Below, in pieces: positions 43,260-54,645 of a stretch of 64,000 bases of DNA (positions are counted from its first letter, which is position 1; every line of letters begins with the position of its first letter). The position numbers and the translations under genes were made by a program. This stretch comes from Zea mays (lineage: Eukaryota > Streptophyta > Magnoliopsida > Poales > Poaceae): positions 179,548,428-179,612,427 of the forward strand of contig NC_050101.1 of NCBI RefSeq assembly GCF_902167145.1. Direction: 5' to 3'. The notes beneath the pieces are model-generated. The model saw nothing but the letters and a program-made list of their open reading frames with translations, made no database searches and was not told the origin of the DNA.

Positions 43260-46200
43260 TGTTGGGGACTTGTTCTTAAATGCTATGAGTTAAGAGCAAG
43301 GCAACACAAAGAATGTTAAACATAAAAGTCCTTCGTCCTTCGAAGCATTATTTCCCTTGAGAGATAATGATTTTCGGACGAAGGTCACGAAGTACGTACC
43401 TTCGTGAATACAACATATAAATAATGAAGAAGGAAACATATAAAATATAAAAGGTAACACCCAACAGTTATGTATTGTTATTAACTCAATTCTATTTTAT
43501 TATTATGGAAAAATAGAAATGAGTACAAATTACAAATGTACCTTCGGCTTGAAGGAAGGTAAAAGTACAAGCGTGACGCAAAAGCGAATGCCAAGTCAGC
43601 GTGAACAGTATAGGAGCACTGTTCATCTATTTATAGGCACGAGTTACAGCCCATGTAAAATTACATTCAGGCCCTTTGCATTTGCTAATAATTCTATAGC
43701 AATTCATCGAGGTCTAGATAGCCTTTTCCCTTTTAAGTCAGTTTCCTTTTGAAGCGTCCCGATCCTTTGGGACTCAAATGTGATACAATTACTAATCCCA
43801 GGAGGCTAGTAAACACATTCCTTACTTCAAATAGTACAGAGTTTAGATAAAGGTTATTACAATACCAGGGTACAAGCTCAAGAGAGAGCCAAAATAAGAA
43901 GCGCAGTAGGAAAATATACTAGCCCAAGCCACAGGCAGAACTGGGTGCAGACACAGCCCTCTCAATCAAGCATAGCAGAAAAGAAGTCATCGGCTGCTGA
44001 AAAACATAAATAAATCTGGGTGAATACACTAGGTATTCCGCAAGCCCACCCCGCTCCCGTAGAGAGAAAGAGACCTATAATATACATGCTTTATTTGGTG
44101 GAGTTGAAGTCACTCTTCATTTTCTTTAGAGAAAGACAGTTGCTATAGGTTTTTCCCAAAGACTATAAAGTAACCAAAAACTCAACCACCACTGAGCTTC
44201 CCGCTCCCGTGGCCTTATTCTCAACACCCACCTACCCACACATTTCCCTGTTCATGGAACTCATAGAAAAATCTCTAATTGTCATACCATACCAGACTCG
44301 TCCATACCAGTGGACACGGACTATTCGAATAGGTTTCAACTCTGCGCAGAGGGGTACACTTTACCCACTAGCCCGGTTTCTGCGATCTCACCGTCGCGAG
44401 ACCCGAATGCCGGATCTCTTTCCTTCCTCGTATGTCCTAACCTTAACGGTTATACCGGAAGGAGTCAGGCCACCACCATGTCCAAACCGGACAAAACTTT
44501 CCCCCTCCTTATCCTCCCGGTGCTCCCTAGCCTTCATAACCCTGGGGTTGGACCACACGAGTTCGGATTGAGTGACTGCCCACACAGTCTCGAGTGGTTG
44601 TACTGATAAGGAGTACAGGTAGTGAAAATGACAAGTCGGTCCTTATATGAGGGGACAATCCTTCTGCTCACGCCTAAACCAGCTGAGCCAACACCTTAGG
44701 CCCTCCCCTAAACCAGGGAGTCCCTGATCATCCCACTCCCAAGGTGATGAGGGTGAGTACCCTTCATCGCATAACTTTTGAAAAGAGGCTTTATTTGAAG
44801 AAACACATTGCCCTTTTTCCAAATCCACATTTCGTATCCAGAATATATATATATCAATGCGGGCCATCTCTCACTCACAATGCAATTTTCCCACCCCGAA
44901 TTCCCGGCCTAGGCAGTGGTAGAGAGAATAGGAAATTTATGCATCAAGGGAAAGGATGGACTTGCCTTCGTCGAAGCTTTCCTGGCATAAAAGATCTACT
45001 TCCGGGAGATCGGGCTCCGACCCTTCTTCCGGGGCTACGGGTTCTAGATCCGCCGGTCCCCGCCTCTTCTATTAAAACAGTCAATAAACAATACATCAAC
45101 AGTAGTCTACTAATTGTAGTGTGTCATTTACCAACATTATTATTACTTAGGACTTTAGAAATTATTTGGATAATTTTTGGTGCATAAAATATTGAAGAAA
45201 ACTAATTAAATGAGAAAAAGGTGAAGAAAAGAAAAAGAAAAGGGATTTCTTCTCTGATGGGCCAGGGGGGGTTCGGCCCAGCCAGGCGCGGAGCAGGCGC
45301 GCGCGAGGGCGCCGGCCCAACAGCGGCCCACGGGCGAGGGAGACGGCGCGTGCACGCGGGAGCGACGGCGTCACAGCGGGCCCACTTGCCAGCAAGAGCG
45401 GAGGGGGTGGGGTAACGGCGCTACGGTCTAACGGCGCGGGCAAACCGGCCGAGCGGGGGAGAAAAGCCGGCCGCCGGTGGGCTCGATGGCGAATTGCCGC
45501 CAGTGGCCCGGTTCTTGGTCCACGGGGAGGTGGATTAGCACGGGCAGGGACTGGCGATCCAAGGGGTAGGCTTAATTTGGCTAGAGGGGGCCGAGAGGGG
45601 GCTGTCCGCGGGGATCGCCGCCGGTGGTCTTTGGGTGAGGGACGGGGGCGGGGAAGTGGTGCTTTGCGTTCGCGACAAGGTGGGGAAGCTGCTTGGTTAA
45701 CTTAATTGCTTGCTAGACCAACAAAGAGGGAGAGAGAAGAGGGAAAAGAACTCACCGGAGAGGGGGAAGACGGTGGCGCTTCGCGAATTGCGCTCGGGCG
45801 AGGGGAGGAGGGGAGTGGCCGAGGCCGGTGTGGGGAAGGAGGTGCCCGGGGCGACCTTTTTATAGGCACCCGAGGGGAGGGGAGCGGCGGAGCTCGGCGG
45901 GCGTCGGTGAGGTGCACAACGCCGACATTAATGCCGCACAGCGGCGCCGATGAGACTCCACGGCGGGGCGGTACTGGGCAAGGACGTTGGTCAAGCGGTG
46001 AGGACGGGGCGGTGCCGAACTCTTCCTGTGCAGCGAGGGGATGGGCGAGGGGACGGTGATGGAGGGGACGACAGTGCGTCGTACGCGAGGAAGACGACGC
46101 GGCTAACCGGTGGGGCCGGTCTGCCAGTGAGAGGGAGCGCACGAGCGAGAGGGGCTGGCGGGTGGGGCTGGCTTGTCAGCGAGAGCGGGTGAGGGGAGCG

Positions 46201-46758
46201 CGCGGGCGGCTTCGCGCGTGAGTGGGCCGGCTAATGGGCCGAGGGGGGGATGCGCGGGCGCGGGGAGGGGGAAGGCGGCCGCGACATGGGCCAGAATTGG
46301 CCCAGCAGGGGGGAGAGCTTTTGCTTTTTTTTAATTTTTAACAACTCATTTCCATTTTTGTTTCTTTTCTTTTTGGACAAATCATTTAGTGGATAATCTA
46401 GGTGTTGGAAAATAAAATCAAAGTGAGGTGCTTGTGATCAAACAAAGTGTATGCATATGATGGGAAAATCTAAGGGAGTTTTGGAATAGAAGATAAAAAG
46501 AGGGGAGGGGTAGATTAGGGTTTCAAACCTGGGTTAGAATTTTGGGATGTTACACCTTTTCCCTATCGTCATGTCGAAGCTCCCTTGCGCACAGCTTCGA
46601 CTCTGTTCCATCCTTCGTTTCCCTTGTGCTTCTTCATACTATGATTTTGACTCAAGTCCGAAGGGTCCAAGTCCGAAGGTACCTGCTCATGTCTTATACT
46701 CCAAAAACATTGTTAAATCACGTTTTTGAGGACCTTCGGAAGCCGAAGGCCCCCAACA
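43260..46758 (-). repeat. 3' LTR of element E, containing solo LTR H
   Basis: TGTTGGGGACTTGTTC at 43260, CCCCCAACA at 46758; H occupies 43750-46554. The piece after H (46555-46758) matches 54442-54645. Confidence 0.88.
43750..46554 (-). mobile_element. Solo LTR H, 2.8 kb (Tekay/Prem1-like Gypsy)
   Basis: Begins TGAAGCGTCCCGATCC and ends GGGATGTTACA, flanked by perfect TSD CCTTT (43745-43749 and 46555-46559). No gag or pol inside, so it is one LTR left by recombination. On minus it would start TGTAACATCCC, like Del/Tekay-lineage LTRs, and a TATAAAAAGG box lies at about 45857-45867 on minus, supporting that orientation. The GC-rich part (45260-46320) gives spurious open frames. Confidence 0.85.
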
Positions 46759-46772
46759 GTAGCCCCTCGCAA
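46759..46772 (-). promoter_or_regulatory. Polypurine tract of element E
   Basis: GCGAGGGGCTAC on minus next to the LTR, like GAAGGGGCTAC in element C and GAAAGGGGCTAC in element I. Confidence 0.65.
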
Positions 46773-46913
46773 TATTAATTTGTTAGAATGATAAATTCAG
46801 ATTGCGATATGGACGAAGGCCTTAAGCCGAAGGTCCGAAAAAACACCTTCCCTTTGCTAGAATAGCAATAGTCAATGACAAGCGGGGCCCTGCCACTTGC
46901 AACGTATTGGACG

Positions 46914-46921
46914 TATAAATA
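46914..46921 (+). promoter_or_regulatory. TATA box of the aORF, element E
   Basis: TATAAATA, about 155 bp upstream of the first aORF ATG (47069). The sequence around it differs from that of C and I, but the position is equivalent. Confidence 0.55.
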
Positions 46922-47068
46922 AGAGCGCACCGCGAGCACATTTAGCACGCTTTCTTGCCGTCTGCTCTTGCCTTCCCAATTTTTAGTTCTTTGCACACCA
47001 ACGCTTGCCTGGCTTTTTAGATTTTCTTTAGCTTCGGCTTTAAGAGCACGTTTTCAACATTTCCAAAG

Positions 47069-50000
47069 ATGTCTCAAGACAAAAAGCTATTGCTGAAACG
47101 AAGTTGAGCCTTTCTGAGGAGAAGAATCTTGGCTTTATTGAATCGATAGCAAAGACGAATACGGAGAAGATTACTAGGGAGATTTGAGAAGGTTTATCTG
47201 AAGACACTGGTGATAGTGACAGTTATGATGTGGAAAGTGGCGGAGAAGACTCCGAAGATCGACCCTGGCGACCAAGTCATGCAGTTTTTGGAAAATCAAC
47301 TATTAAACAGAGTCATCTCGATAATATGAGGGGAAGATATTTTCGGGACATGTCTACTGTAAGGGCTGATGACGGAGAGAGGACTGCGCCTACTCCCGAA
47401 GAGAATGAAGTTGTGATCTTCCGAAGCTTTTTTAAAGCTGGGCTTCGGTTTCCATTAAGCAAATTTGTGGTTGAGGTTTTAAAGATCTATCAAGTCTACC
47501 TTCATCAAATTACACCCGAAGCAATCATAAGAATGGGAATCTTCGTCTGGGCTGTGAGGAGCCAGGGCTTGGAGCCAAATGCAAAAAGCTTTTGCAATAT
47601 GCATGAATTGTTATATGAGACGAAACCCTGGGGCAAAGAGCAATATCATAACAATTTTGGCTGTTATAGTTTCGTCGCTCGCTCTGGCTCGAGCTGTCCC
47701 GTGCCAACCTTCCGGAAAAGATGGCCTGGGGACTGGATGAAGGAATGGTTTTACATGAAAAATGATTTAAAGGCACGAGAAGACATCAAAGATATTATCA
47801 TGCGTCCTATCTGGCAGCGCTTCGGCCTTAGGAAGCCGAAGGTGGAAATTGATGATGCAGCCGAAGAATGCCAAAAGGCCTTCGGCATAGTCTGCTCTTT
47901 CATCGGAACAAGGGATTTCGTCTAGGAGCACATAGCCTTCAGAGTGTGGCCTCTTGTAGAGCAATGGGAAATGCCAAAGGAAACCATCAGCAAGCCTGAC
48001 GAAGGTGGACTGGTTAGGTTAAAATACACCTTCAGATATGAGGGTAAGTTTATTGAGCCAGATGATGATTGGCTGAAATGCATCGAAGCTACAAGCGACG
48101 AACTGCTTGGACCATATTCAAAGACAGAAGATAACGCTCTATCTGCGACCTTCGGAGGGCGGAAAAAGAAGAGGTTGAATAGAGTTTTCGATGCTATTGG
48201 GTTTATGTACCCTGATTACCGCTACTCGCTGAAAGGGCAAAAGAGAAAAAACACAACTTCTGGAAAAGGTGATACTTCGGTTGCTCTAAGTGAGGCTGCG
48301 CCAAAGAGGAAAAGAGTGAAGGTCCTTACTCACCGACCACGCTTCATCGAACCGGCCTCGGTGCCCGAATTTGGTGGTGAGACCTCTACTGCTACTGAAG
48401 CCAAAGAGCCTACACCTTCGCAGAAAATTGACGAGCTGACTGCAACGCCGAAGGCTGAAAAAATTGAAGAGTCGAGAGTTGAGAGGACAAGAACATCAGA
48501 ACTTTTAAGTCCTTCGGCGGAAATTGAAGTACCAAAAACCCAAAAAGGTCCAGCAATGACCCCCAAAAGAAAAAGGATGGTTAAAGTACTGGATGTATTG
48601 GAGACAATAAAGTCTTCAAGCACTACTCCGAAGAAAATTGCCGAAACTCCCGAAGTGCAAATTGAAGCCTTTGATGCCGAAACTACAAAGCACCAATCTG
48701 AGACTGAAGCTGGGCCTTCAGAGCCCGCCAAGGTGAAATCCTTGGAAACCAAAGAAACAGAAGCAGCAGAACAAATTTTGGCTGAAGAAACTGGCACTGC
48801 CGCCCCCGAAGCATTTTCCGAAGCCTTCAATTATATTTTACGACATGCTTCGGGGAAAAAGTTGACTGAAAAAGAAAAGCAAGAGGCTCAGTTCTATGCC
48901 AAAAATTGAAATATCCAAAGGGGGCGTTGATTTTCAACGGCAGCGGAGAAGAAGACTTCTTGTATTGTCTCCCAGACAGCAAGGAGATCTCTGTCTACCG
49001 GGAGATGGCAAGAAGCTTCGGATTCCCGACGCTAGAAGACGAGCTCTCAGTGTTATCAAAAGATGAATTAGCCGACAGCTTAGCGTACAACAGCTTAAAG
49101 GTGAGAAAATAAGATTTTTGTACAACAACTTTAATTCGTTTGTTTATTCCTAAGACCACATTCCTTTTGCAGGGCCTTATTCTTAGCAATGCCCTCAGGG
49201 CTCAAAAAAGCGCTGAAGACGAGGGATGTACCATGGCCTTGAATAACCTTCGTTCCGAAGTAATTGAGCTAAGGAACGAAGGACTTGAGAAAGATAAAAT
49301 ATTAAACTCATTACTTAATAAAATAAAAGAAGACAAAGCTGCTTCCAAAGCCCAAGCTGAGATCCAGAAACACGAAATTGAAGATCTTCGAAAACAGCTG
49401 GCAGGAGAAAAATTAAAATGTGCGGTTGCCAAAGCTGACCGAGACGCCAGTGAATACTGGAAAAATCACTGGGAGAAAATAGTTGTGGAGCTTTGTTCTT
49501 CAAAAGAGAGATGCTATGAAAAATCTATGGCATGTGTAGAAAAGATAAAAACCAGCTTCGCCAATATTGGCGCATACTCAAATGAGGAAAACTTCGTAGT
49601 AGGCGATCCCGAAGGTCCAATCGAATGGATCAAGGGCGAAGCCGAAGCCTTTGAGGAAGTTCTGAGTGGCCGTGGAGATGTCTGCGCCTTCTCAGGTGCC
49701 AGAGGAATTGCGGCTATCTTAGAGAAGGCGGGATGCGAGCATGTGAAGATTCTGGCCCAAACCGAAGCTGCATTTTCTATTGAAGATACAAGAGACCCTT
49801 CGGCTGAGGCAAGCCTGATTGGCGAAAAGTTTTTTTACTGATATTTGGGAAAATGGTGGCCGAGAGATGGCCCACGAAATTATAAAGAAGAGTGAAAAAG
49901 ATACCCATGATGCTAGAGAAGCAACAAAGGCAGTTGAAAAAACTGCAGAACTTGAAGGGCAGATAGGTATTGTCTAATTGCTTTTGACTTTATGCTTTAT

Positions 50001-50193
50001 TCTTGTGACTTCGAACTTATTCATATTTTATATTGCAGTCGAATTATCTCCTCCTCCGGAGCCTTTCGAGCCACAAACGAGCCCCAAAGCAAAAAGCGAA
50101 GATGAAATTATTAAGATGGCTGAAGATATTATGGACAAAGTTGTTTTTCAACTACTAAACGAAGCTACAGAAGTAGTTTTAAGAGAAGAATAG
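47069..50193 (+). pseudogene. Antisense gene (aORF) of element E, with visible introns
   Basis: Plus strand, so antisense to the element. The ATG at 47069 (MSQDKKLLLK) is soon frameshifted. The main frames are 47230-47925, 47944-48909, 48906-49112, 49140-49841 and the last exon to 50193. Conserved core: FGKSTIKQSHLDNM, KAGLRFPLSKFVVEVLKIYQ, RMGIFVWAVRSQGLEP, NNFGCYSFVARSG. Middle: Lys/Ser/Thr-rich tail with basic runs (PKRKRVKV). C-terminal: coiled coil (QKHEIEDLRKQLAGEKLKC). Two GT-AG introns are apparent: about 49102-49172 (AAG-GTGAGAAAA...TTTTGCAG) and about 49967-50038 (AG-GTATTGTC...TATTGCAG). Stops near 47190 and 47923 and a frameshift near 48905 disable it. It is diverged from the C copy but clearly the same family. 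Confidence 0.75.
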
Positions 50194-50991
50194 CTATTGT
50201 TGTAAAAACATTTGGAATATTGATGTAATATTTGCTGTACACAGTGTATAATATTCTATAGTTTTGAAAGTAATATATAAGCTGTGTGTAATTCGGTTCT
50301 TTACGATGCATGAAACTTTACATACATACCGCTTTTGAGCCTTTGGCGAAAAAACACCTTCCCTTCTTTTCATGCTTCGTGAAGAATATCCATGTTCGTG
50401 AAAATATCATGCTTCTTAAGCAATAGATTTCCCGACATCTTATTTTGTGCCTTGGCACAATTTCTTCGAAACAATTTCCGAAGATTGATCATTGTATTCC
50501 CTTTTTGTGCCTTTGATGCGATATGATGTATGATGTCATGTTATGCGAATGATGTGATGATGCTATGGTATGCAAAATGATACTTGTACCGAAGATACAC
50601 ACATATTCCCACAGTAGAACACATTCTCTTTGCCGTTTATTTTTCGGCTTCACCGCTTATTTTTCGGTGTATCAGCGTTGACTTTTCGCTGTAAGCCTCC
50701 CTTAGGAGCGTCTTCACCTTTTATTTCGGCGGTATCAGCGTTTATTTTTCGCTGCAAGCCTCCCTTAGGAGCTTCTTCGCCTTTTATTTCGGCGGTATCA
50801 GTGTTTATTTTTCGCTGTAAGCTCTGCATTCCCTTTGGAACGACTTTTGAGGAGAAAACTTACGCTTCGTTCTTTTAAGAACGACTTTTGTTGCTTCGTC
50901 AAAACTTTTAGAACTTCGTCGATTTTTGAGGAAGGTATATTACATTATGATAATGACGAAGCTTTTCAAGAAATTGAAAACAACAAAAGAA
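50194..50991. other. Spacer between aORF and gag of element E
   Basis: Non-coding AT-rich sequence followed by the 64-bp repeats. Both genes point into this spacer. Confidence 0.6.
50640..50840. repeat. 64-bp tandem repeats, element E
   Basis: Three units with GCGTTTATTTTTCGCTG, AAGCCTCCCTTAGGAGC and CCTTTTATTTCGGCGGTATC, the reverse complement of the array at 37281-37460 in element C. Same relative place: between the sense coding region and the antisense gene. Confidence 0.85.
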
Positions 50992-52606
50992 CTAAGTTTT
51001 CAATGATTGCTCTTTATTGAAAAAGGTAAATGATAACAAATGTAGAAACTGCTTCAGAGGTAGGATATATCTTAGTAGATGTGCTTCGATTCTGGCACAG
51101 TACTGTTGACTGTGCGAGCTTCGGATTGCTCCGTGAAGTCTCTCTACTGGTGCGTGTGCTGGCTCCCTTCTGGCTGCTGGCCTTGGGGATAAGCGGGTTG
51201 TATTGGTGGCAGAGGTGGAGGTTGTTGCCAAGATGCCTGAGGTTGGCTTGCCGAAGCAACAGAAACTGCAGGATGGTTGCCCACATACTCTAGAATGTAC
51301 GGTGAGTGGTACGAAGCAGTATGCATAACCTGCTTCGACTGGCTCTGTTGGGCTGCAGCTTCTGCTATCTCTTTCTGTTTCTGGATGGTGACATGGCACA
51401 TCCTGGTAGTATGGCCCTTGTCCTCACCACATAATAGGCAATAAATTTTTCTGGGCTGATCCCCAAACCTTCCTCCGAAGCCCCTGGTGCCTCTGCCCCT
51501 TGGAGCTGGGGGCCAAGGATAGCTCTGTTGCTGCCCCGAAGCCTGGGAGGAATACTGCGGCCTCTGCTGCTGACTTCCCCTGTCGTCATTCTGAGTAGAG
51601 TGGATTGATCTGATGTGCCTAGGGTGGACTCTCCCTCTGAAGCCCCTGGTCATTTCGGAGAACCTGTAAGCTTCCTCCCTTCTTTGTCGAAAGTCATTAT
51701 CTGTGCGGATATATTCATCCATCTTTTGAAGCAGTTTCTCCAGGGTCCGAGGGGGTTTCCTGGCGAAGTATTGGGCCGCAGGTCCTGGCCGAAGTCCCTT
51801 GATCATGGCCTCAATGACAATTTCATTGGGCACCGTTGGCGCTTGTGCCCTTAAACGCAAGAACCTTCGTACATACGCCTGAAGGTATTCTTCGTGATCT
51901 TGTGTGCACTGGAACAAAGCTTGAGCAGTAACCGGCTTTGTCTGAAACCCTTGGAAACTGGTAATCAGCATATCCTTCAGCTTCTGCCATGATGTGATCG
52001 TTCCTGGTCGAAGAGAGGAGTACCAGGTTTGTGCAACATTCTTGACTGCCATGACAAAATATTTCGCCATGACTGCAGTATTCCTCTATATGAAGATATG
52101 GTGGCTTCGTAGCTCATCAGAAACTGCTTCAGATCTAAGTGTCCGTCATACATGGGGAGCTGGGGTGGCTTGTATGACGGGGGCCAAGGTGTAGCCTGTA
52201 GTTCTGCTGACAGAGGAGAAGCATCATCAAAAGCAAAATTTCCTTGATGAAAATCTTCATACCATTCATCCTCGTTGTAGAAGCCTTCCCGATGAAGCTC
52301 CCTATGTTGGGGCCTTCGGTCTTGCTCATCCTGAGCAAGATGGCGTACTTCTTCTGTAGGTTCGTCGATCTGCCTCTGAAGGTCGGCCAGTCGAGCCATC
52401 TTCTCCTTCTTCTTTTGTACTTGATGAAGCATCTCCATGTTCCTGATTTCTTGGTCCAACTTGTCCTCCTGGGGCGTTGGACTAGTGGCCTTTCTCTTCT
52501 GGCTTCGGGCCTCTCGAAGAGAAAGGGTCTTCTGGTTTGGATCCAGTGGCTGCAGAGCGGCAGCCCCTGTCGCTGAAGCTTTCTTTGGTGGCATGACGAA
52601 GGTCAA
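50992..52606 (-). pseudogene. Gag of element E (Tat type)
   Basis: It starts at 52606 (or MPP at 52597) with MPPKKASATGAAALQPLDPN. A basic and coiled-coil N-terminus follows (MLHQVQKKKEKMARLADLQR), then the retrotransposon-gag core (PPQLPMYDGHLDLKQFLMSY, MAVKNVAQTWYSSLRPGTIT, LEKLLQKMDEYIRTDNDFR), a Gln/Pro-rich tail and one CCHC zinc knuckle (CLLCGEDKGHTTRMCH, about 51418). One frameshift near 52080 separates the two frames. The C-terminus is Gln/Pro-rich and stops near 51144; no protease follows. Gag normally forms the virus-like particle that packages element RNA. Confidence 0.82.
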
Positions 52607-52652
52607 TGCCTTCCAAAGGTGGTCGAGAAGAGTTCACCGGAGGTGGCGCCAA

Positions 52653-54645
52653 TGTTGGGGACTTGTTCTTAAATGCTATGTGATAGTCGCCTAGAGGGGG
52701 GTGAATAGGGCGAAACTGAAATTTACAAATATAAACACAACTACAAGCCGGGTTAGCGTTAGAAATAATAACGAGTCCGCGAGAGAGGGTGCAAAACAAA
52801 TCTCAAGCAAATAAGGGGTGTGACACAAGGATTTGTTTTACCGAGGTTCGGTTCTTGCAAACCTACTCCCCGTTGAGGTGGTCACAAAGACCGGGTCTCT
52901 TTCAACCCTTTCCCTCTCTCAAACGGTCCTTCCGACCGAGTGAGCTTCTCTTCTCAAATCAAAGCCGGGAACAAAACTTCCCCACAAGGGCCACCACACA
53001 ATTGGTGCCTCTTGCCTTGATTACAATGGAGTTTTGATCACAAGAACAAGTGAGAAAGAAAAGAAGCAATCCAAGCGCAAGAGCTCAAAAGAACACGACA
53101 AATCTCTCTCGCTAATCACTAAAGCCTTGTGTGGAATTGGAGAGGATTTGATCTCTTTGGTGTGTCTAGAATTGAATGCCTAGCTCTTGTAAGTGGTTGG
53201 GAAGTGGAAAACTTGGATGGCATGAATGGTGGGTGGTTGGGGTATTTATAGCCCCAACCACCAAACTAGCCGTTTGGTGGGGCTGACTGTCGTATGGTGC
53301 ACCGGACAGTCCGGTGTACACCGGACATGTCCGGTGCGCCAGCCACGTCACCAAAGCCGTTGGGTTCCGACCGTTGGAGCTCTGTCTTCTAGGCCCGCCT
53401 GGATGTCCGGTGGCGCACCGGACATGTACTGTAGAGTGTCCGGTGCGCCACTACGCGCGTGCCTGACTTCTGCGCGCTCTGGCGCGCATTAATTGCTGTT
53501 GCAGGTGACCGTTGGCGCGAAGTAGTCGTTGCCCCGCAGTTACACCGGACAGTCCGGTGTACACCGGACATGTCCGGTGAATTATAGCGGAGCAGCTGTT
53601 GCAGTTTCCCGAAGCTGGCGAGTTCCTGAGGCCGCTCCCCCTTGGAGCACCGGACACTGTCCGGTGTACACCGAACAGTCCGGTAAATTATAGTGGAGCT
53701 GCCTCTGGATTTTCCCAAAGGCGACGAGATTGCGCTGGAGTCCTCTGGTGCACCAGACATGTCCGGTGGGACAGTCCGGTGCGCCAGACCAGAGGTGCCT
53801 TCGGTTGTCCCTTTGCTCTTTTGTTGAACCCAATACTCGGTCTTTTTATTGGCTAAGTGTGAACCTTTGGCACCTGTATAACTTATACACTAGAGCAAAC
53901 TAGTTAGTCCAATTATTTGTGTTGGGCAATTCAACCACCAAAATTAATTAGGGACTAGGTGTAAGCCTAATTCCCTTTCACTATGAGTTAACAGCAAGGC
54001 AACACAGAGAATGTTAAACATAAAAGTCCTTTGTCCTTCGAAGCATTATTTCCCTTGAGAGATAATGATTTTCGGACGAAGGTCACGAAGTACGTACCTT
54101 CGTGAATACAACATATAAATAATGAAGAAGGAAACATATAAAATATAAAAGGTAACACCAACAGTTATGTATTGTTATTAACTCATTTCTGTTTTATTAT
54201 TATGGAAAAATAGAAATGAGTACAAATTACAAATGTACCTTCGACTTGAAGGAAGGTAAAAGTACAAGCGTGACGCAAAAGCGAATGCCAAGTCAGCGTG
54301 AACAGTACAGGAGCACTGTTCATCTATTTATAGGTACGGGTTACAGCCCATGTAAAATTACATTCAGGCCCTTTGCATTTGCTAATAATTCTATAGCAAT
54401 TCATCGAGGTCTAGATAGCCTTTTCCCTTTTAAGTCGGTTTCCTTTTCCCTATCATCATGCCGAAGCTCCCTTGCGCACAGTTTCGGCTCTGTTCCATCC
54501 TTCGTTTCCCTTGTGCTTCTTCATACTGTGATTTTGACTCAAGTCCGAACGGTCCAAGTCCGAAGGTACCTGCTCATGTCTTATACTCCAAAAACATTGT
54601 TAAATCACGTTTTTGAGGACCTTCGGAAGCCGAAGGCCCCCAACA
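52653..54645 (-). repeat. 5' LTR of element E, containing solo LTR F
   Basis: TGTTGGGGACTTGTTC at 52653, CCCCCAACA at 54645; F occupies 52681-53980. The primer-binding site TTGGCGCCACCTCCGGTGAA on minus adjoins it (52633-52652). Confidence 0.88.
52681..53980 (-). mobile_element. Solo LTR F, 1.3 kb (Sirevirus, Opie/Ji-like)
   Basis: Begins TGATAGTCGCCTAGAGG and ends ATTCCCTTTCA, flanked by perfect TSD CTATG (52676-52680 and 53981-53985). The CCTAGAGGGGGGTGAATAGG word marks the inner end of Sirevirus LTRs, so on minus it reads start TGAAAGGGAATTAGG to end GCGACTATCA. It contains many ACCGGACAGTCCGGTG palindromes (53300-53770). No internal region remains. Confidence 0.9.

Larger units (their letters stand above)
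43260..54645 (-). mobile_element. Element E: Tat-lineage Gypsy element, gag present, pol absent
   Basis: Flanked by perfect TSD ACAAC (43255-43259 and 54646-54650). On minus: LTR 54645-52653, primer-binding site, gag 52606-51144, 64-bp repeats, then the antisense gene (plus strand), polypurine tract and LTR 46758-43260. Removing solo LTRs F and H leaves LTRs of about 688 bp each, differing by roughly 2-3% by eye. The gag end and the repeat block lie only about 300 bp apart, leaving no room for protease, RT or integrase. Confidence 0.9.

Noticed and set aside
45162..46192. Open frames in solo LTR H
   Set aside because: GC-rich low-complexity LTR sequence without start context or domain; the TATA box on minus explains this region as LTR promoter.
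53226..53856. ORFs rich in CTGQSG / APDCP repeats
   Set aside because: They are translations of the repeated ACCGGACAGTCCGGTG palindromes in Sirevirus LTR F.
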